Below, in pieces: positions 1 to 9,131 of a stretch of DNA of 64,000 bases. Under the pieces are notes generated by a model. The model worked only from the letters and a program-made list of their open reading frames with translations, did no database searches and had not been told where the DNA came from. Origin of the DNA: Nitrospira sp. (lineage in GTDB: Bacteria > Nitrospirota > Nitrospiria > Nitrospirales > UBA8639); the NCBI GenBank assembly GCA_024760505.1, contig CP058931.1, positions 2,552,001 through 2,616,000 of the forward strand, given 5' to 3'. Each line of letters begins with the position of its first letter. The first letter of the stretch is position 1. The translations under genes were made by a program, and so were the position numbers.

Positions 1-22
1 CAATCATGATGAGCCAAAAATT

Positions 23-1945
23 ATGACTGGATGGGATTGGGCGATTCTTGCCGTTTTTATTCTCTATGCCCTGCAAGCGGGGTTTCGAGAGCGAGCGGTC
101 GCATCCCAAAATCTGGAAGAATATTTTCTTGCAGGACGCAGTCTTTCGGGATGGAAGGCCGGATTAAGCATGGCGGCCACGCAGTTTGCGGCTGACACGC
201 CATTGCTTGTCACAGGGTTGGTGGCTACGGCCGGCATTTTCGCGTTGTGGCGCTTGTGGATTTTTGCCTTGGCCTTTCTTCTGATGGGGTTTCTCCTGGC
301 TCCGAGCTGGCGGCGGGTAGGGGTGCTCACCGATGCCGAGCTGACGGAGGTGCGATATGGCCATGGTGCGGCGTCGGCGCTCCGGGGTATCAAAGCCATT
401 TATTTCGGCACCATCGTCAATTGCACGGTGCTCGCTATGGTGCTGTTGGCGGCCACTCGCCTCGCTGAACCATTTCTTCTTTGGGATCAATGGCTTCCTG
501 CCGGCATTTTTGATGTGTTCGTTCACATAGTGAAATGGGGAGGAGTCCCTTTTACCGTTGGCGGGCTGGAGGCGGACAATGTGTGGGTTCGTTCGGCCAA
601 TAATCTTTTATCGATAGGGGCCATTGTGTCTGTGACGGTGTTGTATTCCACCACCGGCGGACTACGAAGCGTCGTCGCCACGGATCTGGTGCAATTTGGA
701 ATCGGGATCGTTGCCAGCGGGGCATTTGCCTGGGTGGTGGTGGATCACGTGGGAGGCTTGGCGTCCTTGACTCAACATATTCAGAAACAGTTTTCGGTGG
801 CGGTTGGGTATCCACTGACCGGGAATGAGATTCTGGCTTTTACTCCCTTCGGTGCCAGGGATGCGACCATGATGGTGTTGTTGGTCTATGGATTTCAATG
901 GCTCTTACAAATGAATGCGGATGGGACAGGATATTTGGCTCAACGGTCCATGGCATGCCGTAGCGATCACGATGCGCGAGTCGCTGCGGTGGTGTTTACC
1001 GTGGCCCAAGTTGTGCTTCGGAGTTTGATCTGGTTGCCCTTGGCCCTGGGGTTACTTGTGATATTTCCACCCCCACCGGAAATGATAGGCCCTCAGTTCA
1101 TTGCGGATCGCGAATTTACCTTTGTGCAAGGCATTCATGAACTGTTACCGCCAGGAATTAAAGGGTTGATGGTCGTCGGAATGTTGGCGGCCTTGGCCTC
1201 CACGGTCGATACGCATTTGAATTGGGGAGCGTCCTATTGGACTAATGATATTTATCGCCGGTTTATTTGTGAGGGATGGCTCAAGCGCGAACCTTCGCAA
1301 CGTGCACTGGTCTGGGTTGCACGTGCGAGTAATCTGCTGATTCTCTTGATTGCCCTTTGCATTCTTCCGTGGTTGTCATCAATTCAAACTGCCTGGCAGA
1401 TCAGTTTGTTGCTGGGAGCGGGAATGGGCGTGGTGTTGGTGCTTCGGTGGATCTGGTGGCGAATTACGGCATGGGGCGAATTAGCCTGTATTGCGGCTTC
1501 TGTGCTTATGGCCCCACTGTTACTGTGGGCCCTTCCGGGACAGCAAGAGGAAATGCGGTTGTTGATCATGGGTCTAGGAGCCGGTGCGATTGGTGTCGCC
1601 GTGTCCTGGTTCACCGGACCGGAAGATCTCGATCGTTTGGAGACCTTTTACCGGCGTGCACGTCCTCCGGGATTTTGGGGACCCATCGAACTGCGGGTTC
1701 AATCTGAGCAGCGAAATGGAGTTCGACGATTTTGGCGCGCGATTATGGCCATGGGGCTTACCGCATTGTCCATCTTCTGTTTGCTCACCGGTATCGGAAC
1801 CTGGCTGGTGGGAAGTCCTGCCCCCGACTGGATGCCCTGGCGTGGGGCGTGGATTGCCGGACTCTTGCTGCTGGGAATCCTCTTAATTCCCATTTGGATC
1901 ACCGTCGGTTTTCGTCAATCTGACTCTGTGACGCAGCCCCAATAA
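23..1945 (+). CDS. Sodium:solute symporter family protein
   Basis: A 640-residue, strongly hydrophobic protein with about 13-14 predicted membrane segments. The N-terminal part carries the typical SSS-family layout: a first helix (AILAVFILYALQAGF), then the EEYFLAGRSLSGWKAG stretch and the AATQFAADTPL segment that in this family lines the sodium/substrate path. A Gly/Ala-rich GMLAALASTVDTHLNWGAS segment near residue 390 matches the conserved helix containing the second sodium-site serines. The substrate cannot be told from sequence. It probably acts in the inner membrane as a secondary Na+-coupled importer. The ATG at 23 is used because the family N-terminus starts there; no strong ribosome site is visible. 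It stands alone on the plus strand, so the upstream context lies outside the window. Confidence 0.85.
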   Translation: MTGWDWAILAVFILYALQAGFRERAVASQNLEEYFLAGRSLSGWKAGLSMAATQFAADTPLLVTGLVATAGIFALWRLWIFALAFLLMGFLLAPSWRRVGVLTDAELTEVRYGHGAASALRGIKAIYFGTIVNCTVLAMVLLAATRLAEPFLLWDQWLPAGIFDVFVHIVKWGGVPFTVGGLEADNVWVRSANNLLSIGAIVSVTVLYSTTGGLRSVVATDLVQFGIGIVASGAFAWVVVDHVGGLASLTQHIQKQFSVAVGYPLTGNEILAFTPFGARDATMMVLLVYGFQWLLQMNADGTGYLAQRSMACRSDHDARVAAVVFTVAQVVLRSLIWLPLALGLLVIFPPPPEMIGPQFIADREFTFVQGIHELLPPGIKGLMVVGMLAALASTVDTHLNWGASYWTNDIYRRFICEGWLKREPSQRALVWVARASNLLILLIALCILPWLSSIQTAWQISLLLGAGMGVVLVLRWIWWRITAWGELACIAASVLMAPLLLWALPGQQEEMRLLIMGLGAGAIGVAVSWFTGPEDLDRLETFYRRARPPGFWGPIELRVQSEQRNGVRRFWRAIMAMGLTALSIFCLLTGIGTWLVGSPAPDWMPWRGAWIAGLLLLGILLIPIWITVGFRQSDSVTQPQ

Positions 1946-2143
1946 AGAATGCAGAGGAGCAATCCATGGTTGTGGCTGCGAATGCCATGAAATAAAGAGC
2001 GTAGTCCGTATTCCGGTGATTTGCAGATGGAGGACAACTCGTGTTCTGAAGGAATAGCTATGCCGGTTGAGATTGCAGAAGGGATTGATTGTACCAGAGG
2101 AAAATGGGATCTCTGGCCGGACAAAACGAAGAGTAAAGAATGG

Positions 2144-2320
2144 TTATAGGGAGGCTCTAAAAAGGGTTTGAGCATCCGCCCACACCATCCCATCTGGAAG
2201 TCCCTTTAACCAATCTCCGGTCTCATTTGCTGGACGGTACGAATATTCTCTGCCAATTTTTTTGAGGATAATTTCTTCGCCATTCACCCAGGTTTGAATC
2301 GTATCCATTTCATCTATCAC
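2144..2320 (-). CDS. Small conserved protein of a locally duplicated family
   Basis: A short reading frame of about 58 residues starting at a GTG preceded by GGGAGG; an ATG four codons later (2308) is an alternative. The core reads TIQTWVNGEEIILKK, then YSYRPAN and LPDGMVWADAQ. The same core occurs again at 7985-8141 (TMETWVNGGKIILKK, YSYRPAN), and the two copies flank the giant repeat protein. Conservation between two diverged copies, mostly in the same frame, supports coding. No known family is recognised. The protein has no signal peptide or membrane segment. It could be a small DNA-binding or immunity-type protein, but nothing in the sequence decides this. Confidence 0.45.
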   Translation of the reverse strand: MIDEMDTIQTWVNGEEIILKKIGREYSYRPANETGDWLKGLPDGMVWADAQTLFRASL

Positions 2321-2530
2321 ATCACCACCTCCCGGTTTAATATTTGTTATCTGCCAGATAACTAAGGCAGAGGGATGCGCACCATTCCTCAAAAGTCCAA
2401 ACTGAACATATTAGTTTTCTATTTTTCATGGGGACGGATGACCATTCGTATCAGTTCAGCATCAGTGTCTCTGTAAAGAGATCTCAAACAACTGACGACA
2501 AGGGGGGGACTAAATGTCCTGGTCTAAATG
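2144..2530. repeat. Left copy of a ~380-bp imperfect duplication
   Basis: This stretch matches 7985-8352 in the same orientation. Shared blocks include the small reading frame (TWVNG...YSYRPAN), a ttgagg...tgcgca stretch just before it, then the AGAGATCTCAA and AAATGTCCTGGTC blocks at 2477-2522, which recur at 8297-8342. The two copies bracket the 1630-residue gene. Identity is patchy, so the duplication is old. Confidence 0.6.
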
Positions 2531-3049
2531 AAGTGGGGGGGCGTTTTTGTCAACGTGCAAATTTCGGTGTAGGAATCAAATAACCCGAAACAGGACTACT
2601 AGGATGCCCCGCTGATGAGGGTTTTTTAAATTTTAAGGCCGACCATAAAGACGCTGTGGATAATTTTGGCAGCTACAAGGATTTGGCGATGATACCTACT
2701 TTCTGGCAGCAATGTTCTCGCCATACAAGGCCCGTAGATTTTAATGGTCAGTGCACACGGTTTGGGCTCTGGCGGATCAGATTACGATGCGAAAAACAAG
2801 GAAGCGAGGGTTCAGGCGGCGAAGGCTGCAATAGGAAAGCTAAGACGGGGATACCTGGTAACGCGAGCAAGATTCCCACCATTGTTGATGAGCCAACTCG
2901 TCCCACTCATGCCTGCTCTGAATTTCACACTTGTCCCATCTCCTCGAACCATATTTTTCCTTTTGTTATTCGCTAGGACCCACAAAAGAGCAAAGCCAGC
3001 CCCTATGAGAAGTCAGGCTCTTTCAATGAACGTTGAGTGGAGTCCAAGC
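2321..3049. other. Intergenic region without a supported gene
   Basis: About 730 bases. The part up to about 2530 belongs to the duplicated segment. The rest has G runs (seven G at about 2503 and 2538) and open frames that lack ribosome sites and run antisense into the 3' end of the giant gene. One frame from 2744 has a plausible-looking start (MVSAHGLGSGGSDYDAKNKE) and may be a remnant, but I cannot support it as a gene. Confidence 0.5.
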
Positions 3050-6000
3050 CTACGGTTGGATCTCCCACTCCGGGGGCAAACTGCCGGGAAAGCCCACGGC
3101 TGTCACGGTCGCGCCGTTCATCAGCCACACAGCCACTGCGCCGTTCGTGCGATGATGCCAAATGACGTCTCCCTTGCCATCGCTATTCACATCACTCACC
3201 TGCTTAATTTTCCACTCGAAGGGCATGCTGCCTAGAACACCTGACGAGGCAATCGTCGTCCCGTTCATCAGCCACACCGTCACCGTTCCACTATTTTTAT
3301 TTCGCCAGATCACATCCATCTGACTATCCCCATTGAGATCCCCAAGGATTTGAATCTCCCAATCCAACGACGTACTTGCGGGGAAGCCCACCGACGTAAC
3401 GGTCAACCCATTCATCAGCCACACAGCCACGGTGCCATTGGTCTGATTCTGCCAAACCAGGTCGGCCTTTCCATCGCCATTCACATCACCCACCTGCTCT
3501 ATTTCCCACACGGCAGGAATGTTCCCCAGAAATCCGACGGAGTTGATAGATAGCCCATCCATGAACCATATAGACACCATCCCGCTACTCAAATTGCGCC
3601 AGAGCACATCTGCTTTACCATCACCATTCACATCACCGATTCCACTAATCACCCATTCGGCTGGAACACCTCCAAGAAAGCCTGAAGAGATTGTTGTTCC
3701 CTCATTCATGAGCCAAATAGCCACAATCCCACTTATGGTGTTCCGCCAAAGGATGTCTCCCTCACCATCACCACTCATATCTCCCACCTGCTCAATGTTC
3801 CAATCGGTGGAAGTACTTCCAGGGAAACCGACCGACGTAATGGTCAGCCCATTCATCCGCCACACAGCCACTTCACCACTACTTAAATTGCGCCAAAACA
3901 CTTCGGTAGAGGCCTTTGAGGCACTGAGGGGTTGGACGATGACGGAATACATGCTGCCCCCACTCCCGGCATTGCCCCCAAGGGTGATGGTCCCGGCGGG
4001 GAAGGACCGCAGAAAAAGACGGAGACTCGTATCTGACGTCACCAGATTAATGCCGGTATCGGTAAAGGTACTCAACCATGCGGGTTTCGTGGTGATACGC
4101 ACGTCATAGGCGACCGACACGGAGACCGGTTGATTGACCGTAAAGCTGAGGAAAGCCGCCGTGGTGGCCGATTTATCATTGTTAGCGGTTTGGATATATG
4201 CGGCTCCCTGTAGGCGAGTAGGGACCGTTGTAAAGGTATCGCCGCGGTCGATATATACTGGGCTCCCGATTTGAAGGCCTGTGGTGGGTACCACATACGC
4301 TTGCCCACTGACGACCGTCTGGTTCCAAATGGTTAACGGGAGCGAGGGTTGAACGATGACGGAATACATGCTGCCCCCACTCCCGCTATTGCCCCCGAGG
4401 GTAATGGGCCCGGCAGGGAAGGTCCGCGCAAAAAGGCGGAGGGTCGTATCTGATGTTACTAGATTGGTGCCGGTATCGGTAAAGGTGCTCAACCATGCGG
4501 GTTTCGGGGTGATCAGTCCGTCGTGGGCGACATACACGGTCACGGGTTGATTGACGGTAAAGCTAAGGAAGGTGGCCGTGGTGGCCGCCTTATCATCGTT
4601 GGCGGTTTGGATATACGCCTGGCCCTGCACGAGGGCGGGGACGCTGGTAAAGGTATAGGTCCGGTCGATATAGACGCGGCCCCCAACTTGGAGGCCTGGT
4701 GCGGCGGGCACCACCACATACGCCTTCCCACTGGCCACGGTCAGGTTCGTGATGGTGACGCCTGAGGGCGGGGCCGTAAAGGTCACGGACGCCTTCTGGG
4801 TCACGGTGACGGCATTGGTCGTGTCCGTGGCCGTATAGGTGGCGACCTCTACAGTCGTGTTTGACACTTGAAAGGTCACCTGCCCACTGGCATTCGATGG
4901 CCCACTGGCCGGCCCAATCGTCGAGCTGGCCGCCCCGTCATCCAACGTCACCGTGTGCCCGACCACCGGGGCATTGTTGACATCCCGGAGCGTGACCGTG
5001 ATCGTCGCCTTCGTCCCGTTAGCCGGCACCGTGGTGGGGTTGGCCCCCACGGTCGAGGTGCCCGGATGCGTGACGGCCGGGGACGGGGCCCCCTGGGGTT
5101 GGACGATGACGGAATACATGCTATTGCTTGGCCCGCTATTGCCCCCGAGGGTAATGGGTCCGGCGGGAAAGGCCCGCGCAAAAAGGCGGAGGGGCTTATC
5201 CGAGGTCACCAGATTGGTGCCGGTATCGGTAAAGGCGCTCAACCATGCGGGTTTCGGGGTGATCAGTCCGTCGTGGGCGACATACACGGTCACGGGTTGA
5301 TTGACGGTAAAGCTAAGGAAGGTGGCCGTGGTGGCCGCCTTATCATCGTTGGCGGTTTGGATATACGCCTGGCCCTGCACGAGGGCGGGGACGCTGGTAA
5401 AGGTATAGGTCCGGTCGATATAGACGCGGCCCCCAACTTGGAGGCCTGGTGCGGCGGGCACCACCACATACGCCTTCCCACTGGCCACGGTCAGGTTCGT
5501 GATGGTGACGCCTGAGGGCGGGGCCGTAAAGGTCACGGACGCCTTCTGGGTCACGGTGACGGCATTGGTCGTGTCCGTGGCCGTATAGGTGGCGACCTCT
5601 ACAGTCGTGTTTGACACTTGAAAGGTCACCTGCCCACTGGCATTCGATGGCCCACTGGCCGGCCCAATCGTCGAGCTGGCCGCCCCGTCATCCAACGTCA
5701 CCGTGTGCCCGACCACCGGGGCATTGTTGACATCCCGGAGCGTGACCGTGATCGTCGCCTTCGTCCCGTTAGCCGGCACCGTGGTGGGGTTGGCCCCCAC
5801 GGTCGAGGTGCCCGGATGCGTGACGGCCGGGGACGGGGCCCCCTGGGGTTGGACGATGACGGAATACATGCTATTGCTTGGCCCGCTATTGCCCCCGAGG
5901 GTAATGGGTCCGGCGGGAAAGGCCCGCGCAAAAAGGCGGAGGGGCTTATCCGAGGTCACCAGATTGGTGCCGGTATCGGTAAAGGCGCTCAACCATGCGG

Positions 6001-7942
6001 GTTTCGGGGTGATCAGTCCGTCGTGGGCGACATACACGGTCACGGGTTGATTGACGGTAAAGCTAAGGAAGGTGGCCGTGGTGGCCGCCTTATCATCGTT
6101 GGCGGTTTGGATATACGCCTGGCCCTGCACGAGGGCGGGGACGCTGGTAAAGGTATAGGTCCGGTCGATATAGACGCGGCCCCCAACTTGGAGGCCTGGT
6201 GCGGCGGGCACCACCACATACGCCTTCCCACTGGCCACGGTCAGGTTCGTGATGGTGACGCCTGAGGGCGGGGCCGTAAAGGTCACGGACGCCTTCTGGG
6301 TCACGGTGACGGCATTGGTCGTGTCCGTGGCCGTATAGGTGGCGACCTCTACAGTCGTGTTTGACACTTGAAAGGTCACCTGCCCACTGGCATTCGATGG
6401 CCCACTGGCCGGCCCAATCGTCGAGCTGGCCGCCCCGTCATCCAACGTCACCGTGTGCCCGACCACCGGGGCATTGTTGACATCCCGGAGCGTGACCGTG
6501 ATCGTCGCCTTCGTCCCGTTAGCCGGCACCGTGGTGAGAGTGGCCCCCACGGTCGAGGTGCCCGGATGCGTGACGGCCGGGGGCGGGGCCCCCTGGGGTT
6601 GGACGATGACGGAATACATGCTTCCACCAATACTGCTACTGGCATTACCCCCGAGGGTAATGGGCCCGGCGGGGAAGGCCCGCGCAAAAAGGCGGAGGGG
6701 CTTATCCGAGGTCACCAGATTGGTGCCGGTATCGGTAAAGGCGTTCAACCATGCGGGTTTCGGGGTGATCAGTCCGTCGTGGGCGACATACACGATCACG
6801 GGTTGATTGACGGTAAAGCTAAGGAAGGTGGCCGTGGTGGCCGCCTTATCATCGTTGGCGGTTTGGATATACGCCTGGCCCTGCACGAGGGCGGGGATGC
6901 TGGTAAAGGTATAGGTCCGGTCGATATAGACGCGGCCCCCAACTTGGAGGCCTGCGGCGGGCACCAGGTATGATTTCCCGCTGGCGACGGTCAGGTTCGA
7001 AATGTTTAATGAAGAAGGCGGCGGCTTCGTTGGATTTCCAAACCCGTCGACTGCCGCAAGCCATCGTCCTGAAGAAAGGCGTAAGGCGTCGATTGTATGC
7101 ATGCCGTCCGCGTTCCATCCCGAACCGCTGGCTGAGAGAAGCGGGCTCTCGGGAACCTCGAATTCCGCATAGTCGAATTTGGTGAGTGTGGTTACCTCAA
7201 ATGCCCTGACCTGATTACCATAGGTCGGATTGTCGTCTTGCGGGAATCGCAGGAGCCGGCCGTTAAACTGAAGGACCCTGCCACCGGGCCTGGCGATGTC
7301 GGTATTACTTTTCACAACCGGGCTCCTGGGATGCTCGACCCAGGGACCAGTCAGTCTATCGGCGTAAAACAAATGCAGGTTGCCATTGTTCCCACTGGTA
7401 GCGGCAAACATCCACCAAATGTTGTTGTAATAGAAAGGGCTCGAGTCTACATACCGCAGGCCCGTAACCAGAGTTGCGGCCAACGCCCAGGTCGTCGGGA
7501 AATTCACCGCCCGGTAGAGTCGGATGGAATTCGCTTGGCCGCTCTCAGGGACCATGTAATAGTTACCCTGCCATTCGAAAACATAGGGGTAGGAAAGATG
7601 AAAAGGCTCGTTAAGCACGATCTGCTGGTAGGTCCAATCCAGGCCGTTATTGCTTGTTGCGTAGCCGATGTCCCCTTGGTTATTGATCCGGTTCAGCACT
7701 TCGAAAAACATAAAATACTGGTTGTTTTTAAATACTATAAAGGGATCTGCGACGAAGTCTGCTGGTATATCCAGAACATCCTGGGCGGTGAGCACAGGGC
7801 TCGGTGTGCCAGGGATTGGCGCCAACTGGAGGGGGGATGGGCCCTCATAGATCCCAATGGACCACTCGGCAGCGAAACTCTGAAGCGACCCAAGCAGGCA
7901 GAAAATTGAAAGTGCAGAGCAGAGAACTTTGTTGTATTTCAT
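3050..7942 (-). CDS. Giant secreted protein: propeller, tandem lectin/Ig-like repeats, FG-GAP-like repeats
   Basis: About 1630 residues. The ATG at 7942 is chosen because it follows GATGGGGA and starts a signal peptide (MKYNKVLCSALSIFCLLG, cleavage after SFAA); an earlier in-frame ATG at 7978 lacks this. Residues ~30-310 resemble a GH43-like five-bladed propeller (ADPFIVFKNNQYFMFFE, HLSYPYVFEWQGNYYMVPES), similar to the GINT1 N-terminal domain. Then come five copies of a ~135-residue unit (NLTVASGKAYVV ... WLSAFTDTGTNLVTSD ... FPAGPITLGGN), the first three alternating with an invasin/Big_1-like Ig domain (VPANGTKATITVTLRDVNN). The C-terminus has six FG-GAP-like repeats (DVNGDGKADVLWRN ... VAVWLMNG) with calcium-loop DxNxDG motifs. 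It is probably a carbohydrate-binding exported or cell-surface protein. No anchor or sorting motif is visible. Confidence 0.85.
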   Translation of the reverse strand: MKYNKVLCSALSIFCLLGSLQSFAAEWSIGIYEGPSPLQLAPIPGTPSPVLTAQDVLDIPADFVADPFIVFKNNQYFMFFEVLNRINNQGDIGYATSNNGLDWTYQQIVLNEPFHLSYPYVFEWQGNYYMVPESGQANSIRLYRAVNFPTTWALAATLVTGLRYVDSSPFYYNNIWWMFAATSGNNGNLHLFYADRLTGPWVEHPRSPVVKSNTDIARPGGRVLQFNGRLLRFPQDDNPTYGNQVRAFEVTTLTKFDYAEFEVPESPLLSASGSGWNADGMHTIDALRLSSGRWLAAVDGFGNPTKPPPSSLNISNLTVASGKSYLVPAAGLQVGGRVYIDRTYTFTSIPALVQGQAYIQTANDDKAATTATFLSFTVNQPVIVYVAHDGLITPKPAWLNAFTDTGTNLVTSDKPLRLFARAFPAGPITLGGNASSSIGGSMYSVIVQPQGAPPPAVTHPGTSTVGATLTTVPANGTKATITVTLRDVNNAPVVGHTVTLDDGAASSTIGPASGPSNASGQVTFQVSNTTVEVATYTATDTTNAVTVTQKASVTFTAPPSGVTITNLTVASGKAYVVVPAAPGLQVGGRVYIDRTYTFTSVPALVQGQAYIQTANDDKAATTATFLSFTVNQPVTVYVAHDGLITPKPAWLSAFTDTGTNLVTSDKPLRLFARAFPAGPITLGGNSGPSNSMYSVIVQPQGAPSPAVTHPGTSTVGANPTTVPANGTKATITVTLRDVNNAPVVGHTVTLDDGAASSTIGPASGPSNASGQVTFQVSNTTVEVATYTATDTTNAVTVTQKASVTFTAPPSGVTITNLTVASGKAYVVVPAAPGLQVGGRVYIDRTYTFTSVPALVQGQAYIQTANDDKAATTATFLSFTVNQPVTVYVAHDGLITPKPAWLSAFTDTGTNLVTSDKPLRLFARAFPAGPITLGGNSGPSNSMYSVIVQPQGAPSPAVTHPGTSTVGANPTTVPANGTKATITVTLRDVNNAPVVGHTVTLDDGAASSTIGPASGPSNASGQVTFQVSNTTVEVATYTATDTTNAVTVTQKASVTFTAPPSGVTITNLTVASGKAYVVVPAAPGLQVGGRVYIDRTYTFTSVPALVQGQAYIQTANDDKAATTATFLSFTVNQPVTVYVAHDGLITPKPAWLSTFTDTGTNLVTSDTTLRLFARTFPAGPITLGGNSGSGGSMYSVIVQPSLPLTIWNQTVVSGQAYVVPTTGLQIGSPVYIDRGDTFTTVPTRLQGAAYIQTANNDKSATTAAFLSFTVNQPVSVSVAYDVRITTKPAWLSTFTDTGINLVTSDTSLRLFLRSFPAGTITLGGNAGSGGSMYSVIVQPLSASKASTEVFWRNLSSGEVAVWRMNGLTITSVGFPGSTSTDWNIEQVGDMSGDGEGDILWRNTISGIVAIWLMNEGTTISSGFLGGVPAEWVISGIGDVNGDGKADVLWRNLSSGMVSIWFMDGLSINSVGFLGNIPAVWEIEQVGDVNGDGKADLVWQNQTNGTVAVWLMNGLTVTSVGFPASTSLDWEIQILGDLNGDSQMDVIWRNKNSGTVTVWLMNGTTIASSGVLGSMPFEWKIKQVSDVNSDGKGDVIWHHRTNGAVAVWLMNGATVTAVGFPGSLPPEWEIQP
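4487..6536. repeat. Near-perfect 750-bp tandem DNA repeats
   Basis: Within the giant gene the sequence repeats with an exact 750-bp period (for example the CATACACGGTCACGGG block at 4531, 5281 and 6031). Read by eye, the copies are identical from about 4487 to about 6536. A further partial copy at about 6787 is offset by 756 bp through a two-codon insertion. Each period encodes one lectin-like unit plus one Ig-like unit (250 residues). Such identity points to recent recombination or gene conversion, and copy number could be misassembled. Confidence 0.92.
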
Positions 7943-7984
7943 TAAATTCCCCATCGGCTCGGTTCTGTGTAGAGCCATTGTGTT

Positions 7985-8141
7985 TTTGCTTGAGCGTCAG
8001 CCCACACTTCGCCGTCAGGAAACCCTTGAATTCAATCGCAATTTTATTGGCGGGCCGGTACGAATACGCTCTTGCAACTTTCTTGAGGATGATTTTGCCA
8101 CCATTCACCCAGGTTTCCATTGTATCCATTCGTCTATCCAA
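7985..8141 (-). pseudogene. Second, apparently frameshifted copy of the TWVNG/YSYRPAN small gene
   Basis: The frame from 8141 gives METWVNGGKIILKK and AYSYRPAN, matching the small gene at 2144-2320. The homologous C-terminal part (PDG-VWADAQ) is present, but only after a one-base shift near 8012. The ATG at 7978, in the shifted frame, runs directly into the start region of the giant gene. It could instead be a real gene with a different C-terminus overlapping the giant gene's 5' end. Confidence 0.4.
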
Positions 8142-8352
8142 CTAGCCGCCTCGATATGTGTTAAATGGCTGGTTAGGTAGCCTGAGGAATGTGCGCAATT
8201 CCCCTCAAAGGTTTTAGCTGTACATAATCGTTTTTCAATTTTCCATGTGGACTGAGGACCATTCTCGTATCAGTACAGCATCAGCCGCTCTGTATAGAGA
8301 TCTCAAGCGACTGGCAGAAAGAGGGGCCCAAATGTCCTGGTCCAGATGAAGT
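7985..8352. repeat. Right copy of the ~380-bp imperfect duplication
   Basis: This partner of 2144-2530 has the same order of blocks: the small reading frame, its upstream stretch, AGAGATCTCAA and AAATGTCCTGGTC. It fills most of the 476-base gap upstream of the giant gene and must contain that gene's promoter. No clear -35/-10 pair could be picked. Confidence 0.6.
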
Positions 8353-8418
8353 TCGGTATCCTGGTCGTTGGTCAATCTGGAATTTCGCCTGGTTTTGCTG
8401 AAGAAAATTGTTTGTGAA

Positions 8419-8727
8419 TTATTGGATACCAGGATGCTGTGGTGGGGCCGGTGTGGTAGTGCCTGGGACTTCAACAGGGGAGGACGGAGGCTCAATAATA
8501 GTCCCTCTGAGTAGATCCGGAGGATCGGTTTTGTAGCGCCGTTCGATGATTTGAGTCACACAGAATTGTAGTTGCCTGAGTTGCATTTCATTGAGGGAGG
8601 ATGGATCCTCTGCAAATTCCTGCGCTAATTTTTGGCACTTCGGCTCCATGTTTTCACCACCCTGGGCAAGGGCAAATACAGGGAAAAGAATTAGCCCGAG
8701 TAATGTTAAAAGGATTCCTGATTTCAT
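8419..8727 (-). CDS. Small secreted protein, unknown function
   Basis: A 102-residue product with a clear Sec signal peptide (MKSGILLTLLGLILFPVFA, likely cut after ALA). The mature part is short, with two cysteines and a leucine-rich helix (LNEMQLRQLQFCVTQIIE), ending in a Pro/Thr-rich tail (VPGTTTPAPPQHPG). The start is well supported: TAGGAGGGG lies eight bases upstream of the ATG. No family is recognised. It is probably periplasmic, and the proline-rich tail is probably disordered. It has the same orientation as the giant secreted protein and the lipoprotein at 9132-9758, but the gaps are too long to call an operon. Confidence 0.65.
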   Translation of the reverse strand: MKSGILLTLLGLILFPVFALAQGGENMEPKCQKLAQEFAEDPSSLNEMQLRQLQFCVTQIIERRYKTDPPDLLRGTIIEPPSSPVEVPGTTTPAPPQHPGIQ

Positions 8728-9131
8728 GCTGCCCCTCCTAAATTGACGTGTCTTACAAAGAATTGTAACTTTTTGTTTCGGTAGGCTTCCACTTCATTCC
8801 TTTGGCCATGTTGAAATCCGCAACAGCTAGAGAAAAAATGTGGTACAAATTCCAGTTATCACTCCATGATGAGTGAGCGAAAAAGAATTTTTGCTTTGAT
8901 CTTGTACCATACAAAATTTCAGGGATAAAGGGAATGCTGATGAGAATAGAGAGAGATCGGAGAATTTGGATCAAACAAAAAAGGTCGGGATTATTCCCTG
9001 CCTTTTTCAGAATGAACCTTTTATGTGGGGCTGATTAAGTCTCGATAAGGGGAGGGCATAAGGTTAGGAAATTAACCTCATTGAGTGGAATGTCTGACAT
9101 CCGAAAAATTTTTCCATTTTGGACATTAATC
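8728..9131. other. Intergenic region, nothing supported
   Basis: About 400 AT-rich bases between two minus-strand genes. Short open frames exist on the minus strand at 8753-8974 and 9035-9301, but they have no ribosome site, have biased composition and show no recognisable motif. No clear terminator hairpin was seen. Confidence 0.4.

Noticed and set aside
2744..3235. Plus-strand frame starting MVSAHGLGSGGSDYDAKNKE
   Set aside because: No ribosome site, no recognised family, and its second half runs antisense through the end of the giant gene. It may be a remnant but cannot be supported.
4487..6536. CRISPR-like or satellite array
   Set aside because: The period is 750 bp with no short repeat/spacer pattern, and it stays in one long reading frame encoding Ig- and lectin-like domains.
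4868..6973. Long plus-strand open frames of about 200 residues repeating every 750 bases
   Set aside because: They are antisense shadows of the giant minus-strand gene; they repeat only because the coding repeats do, and they lack ribosome sites.
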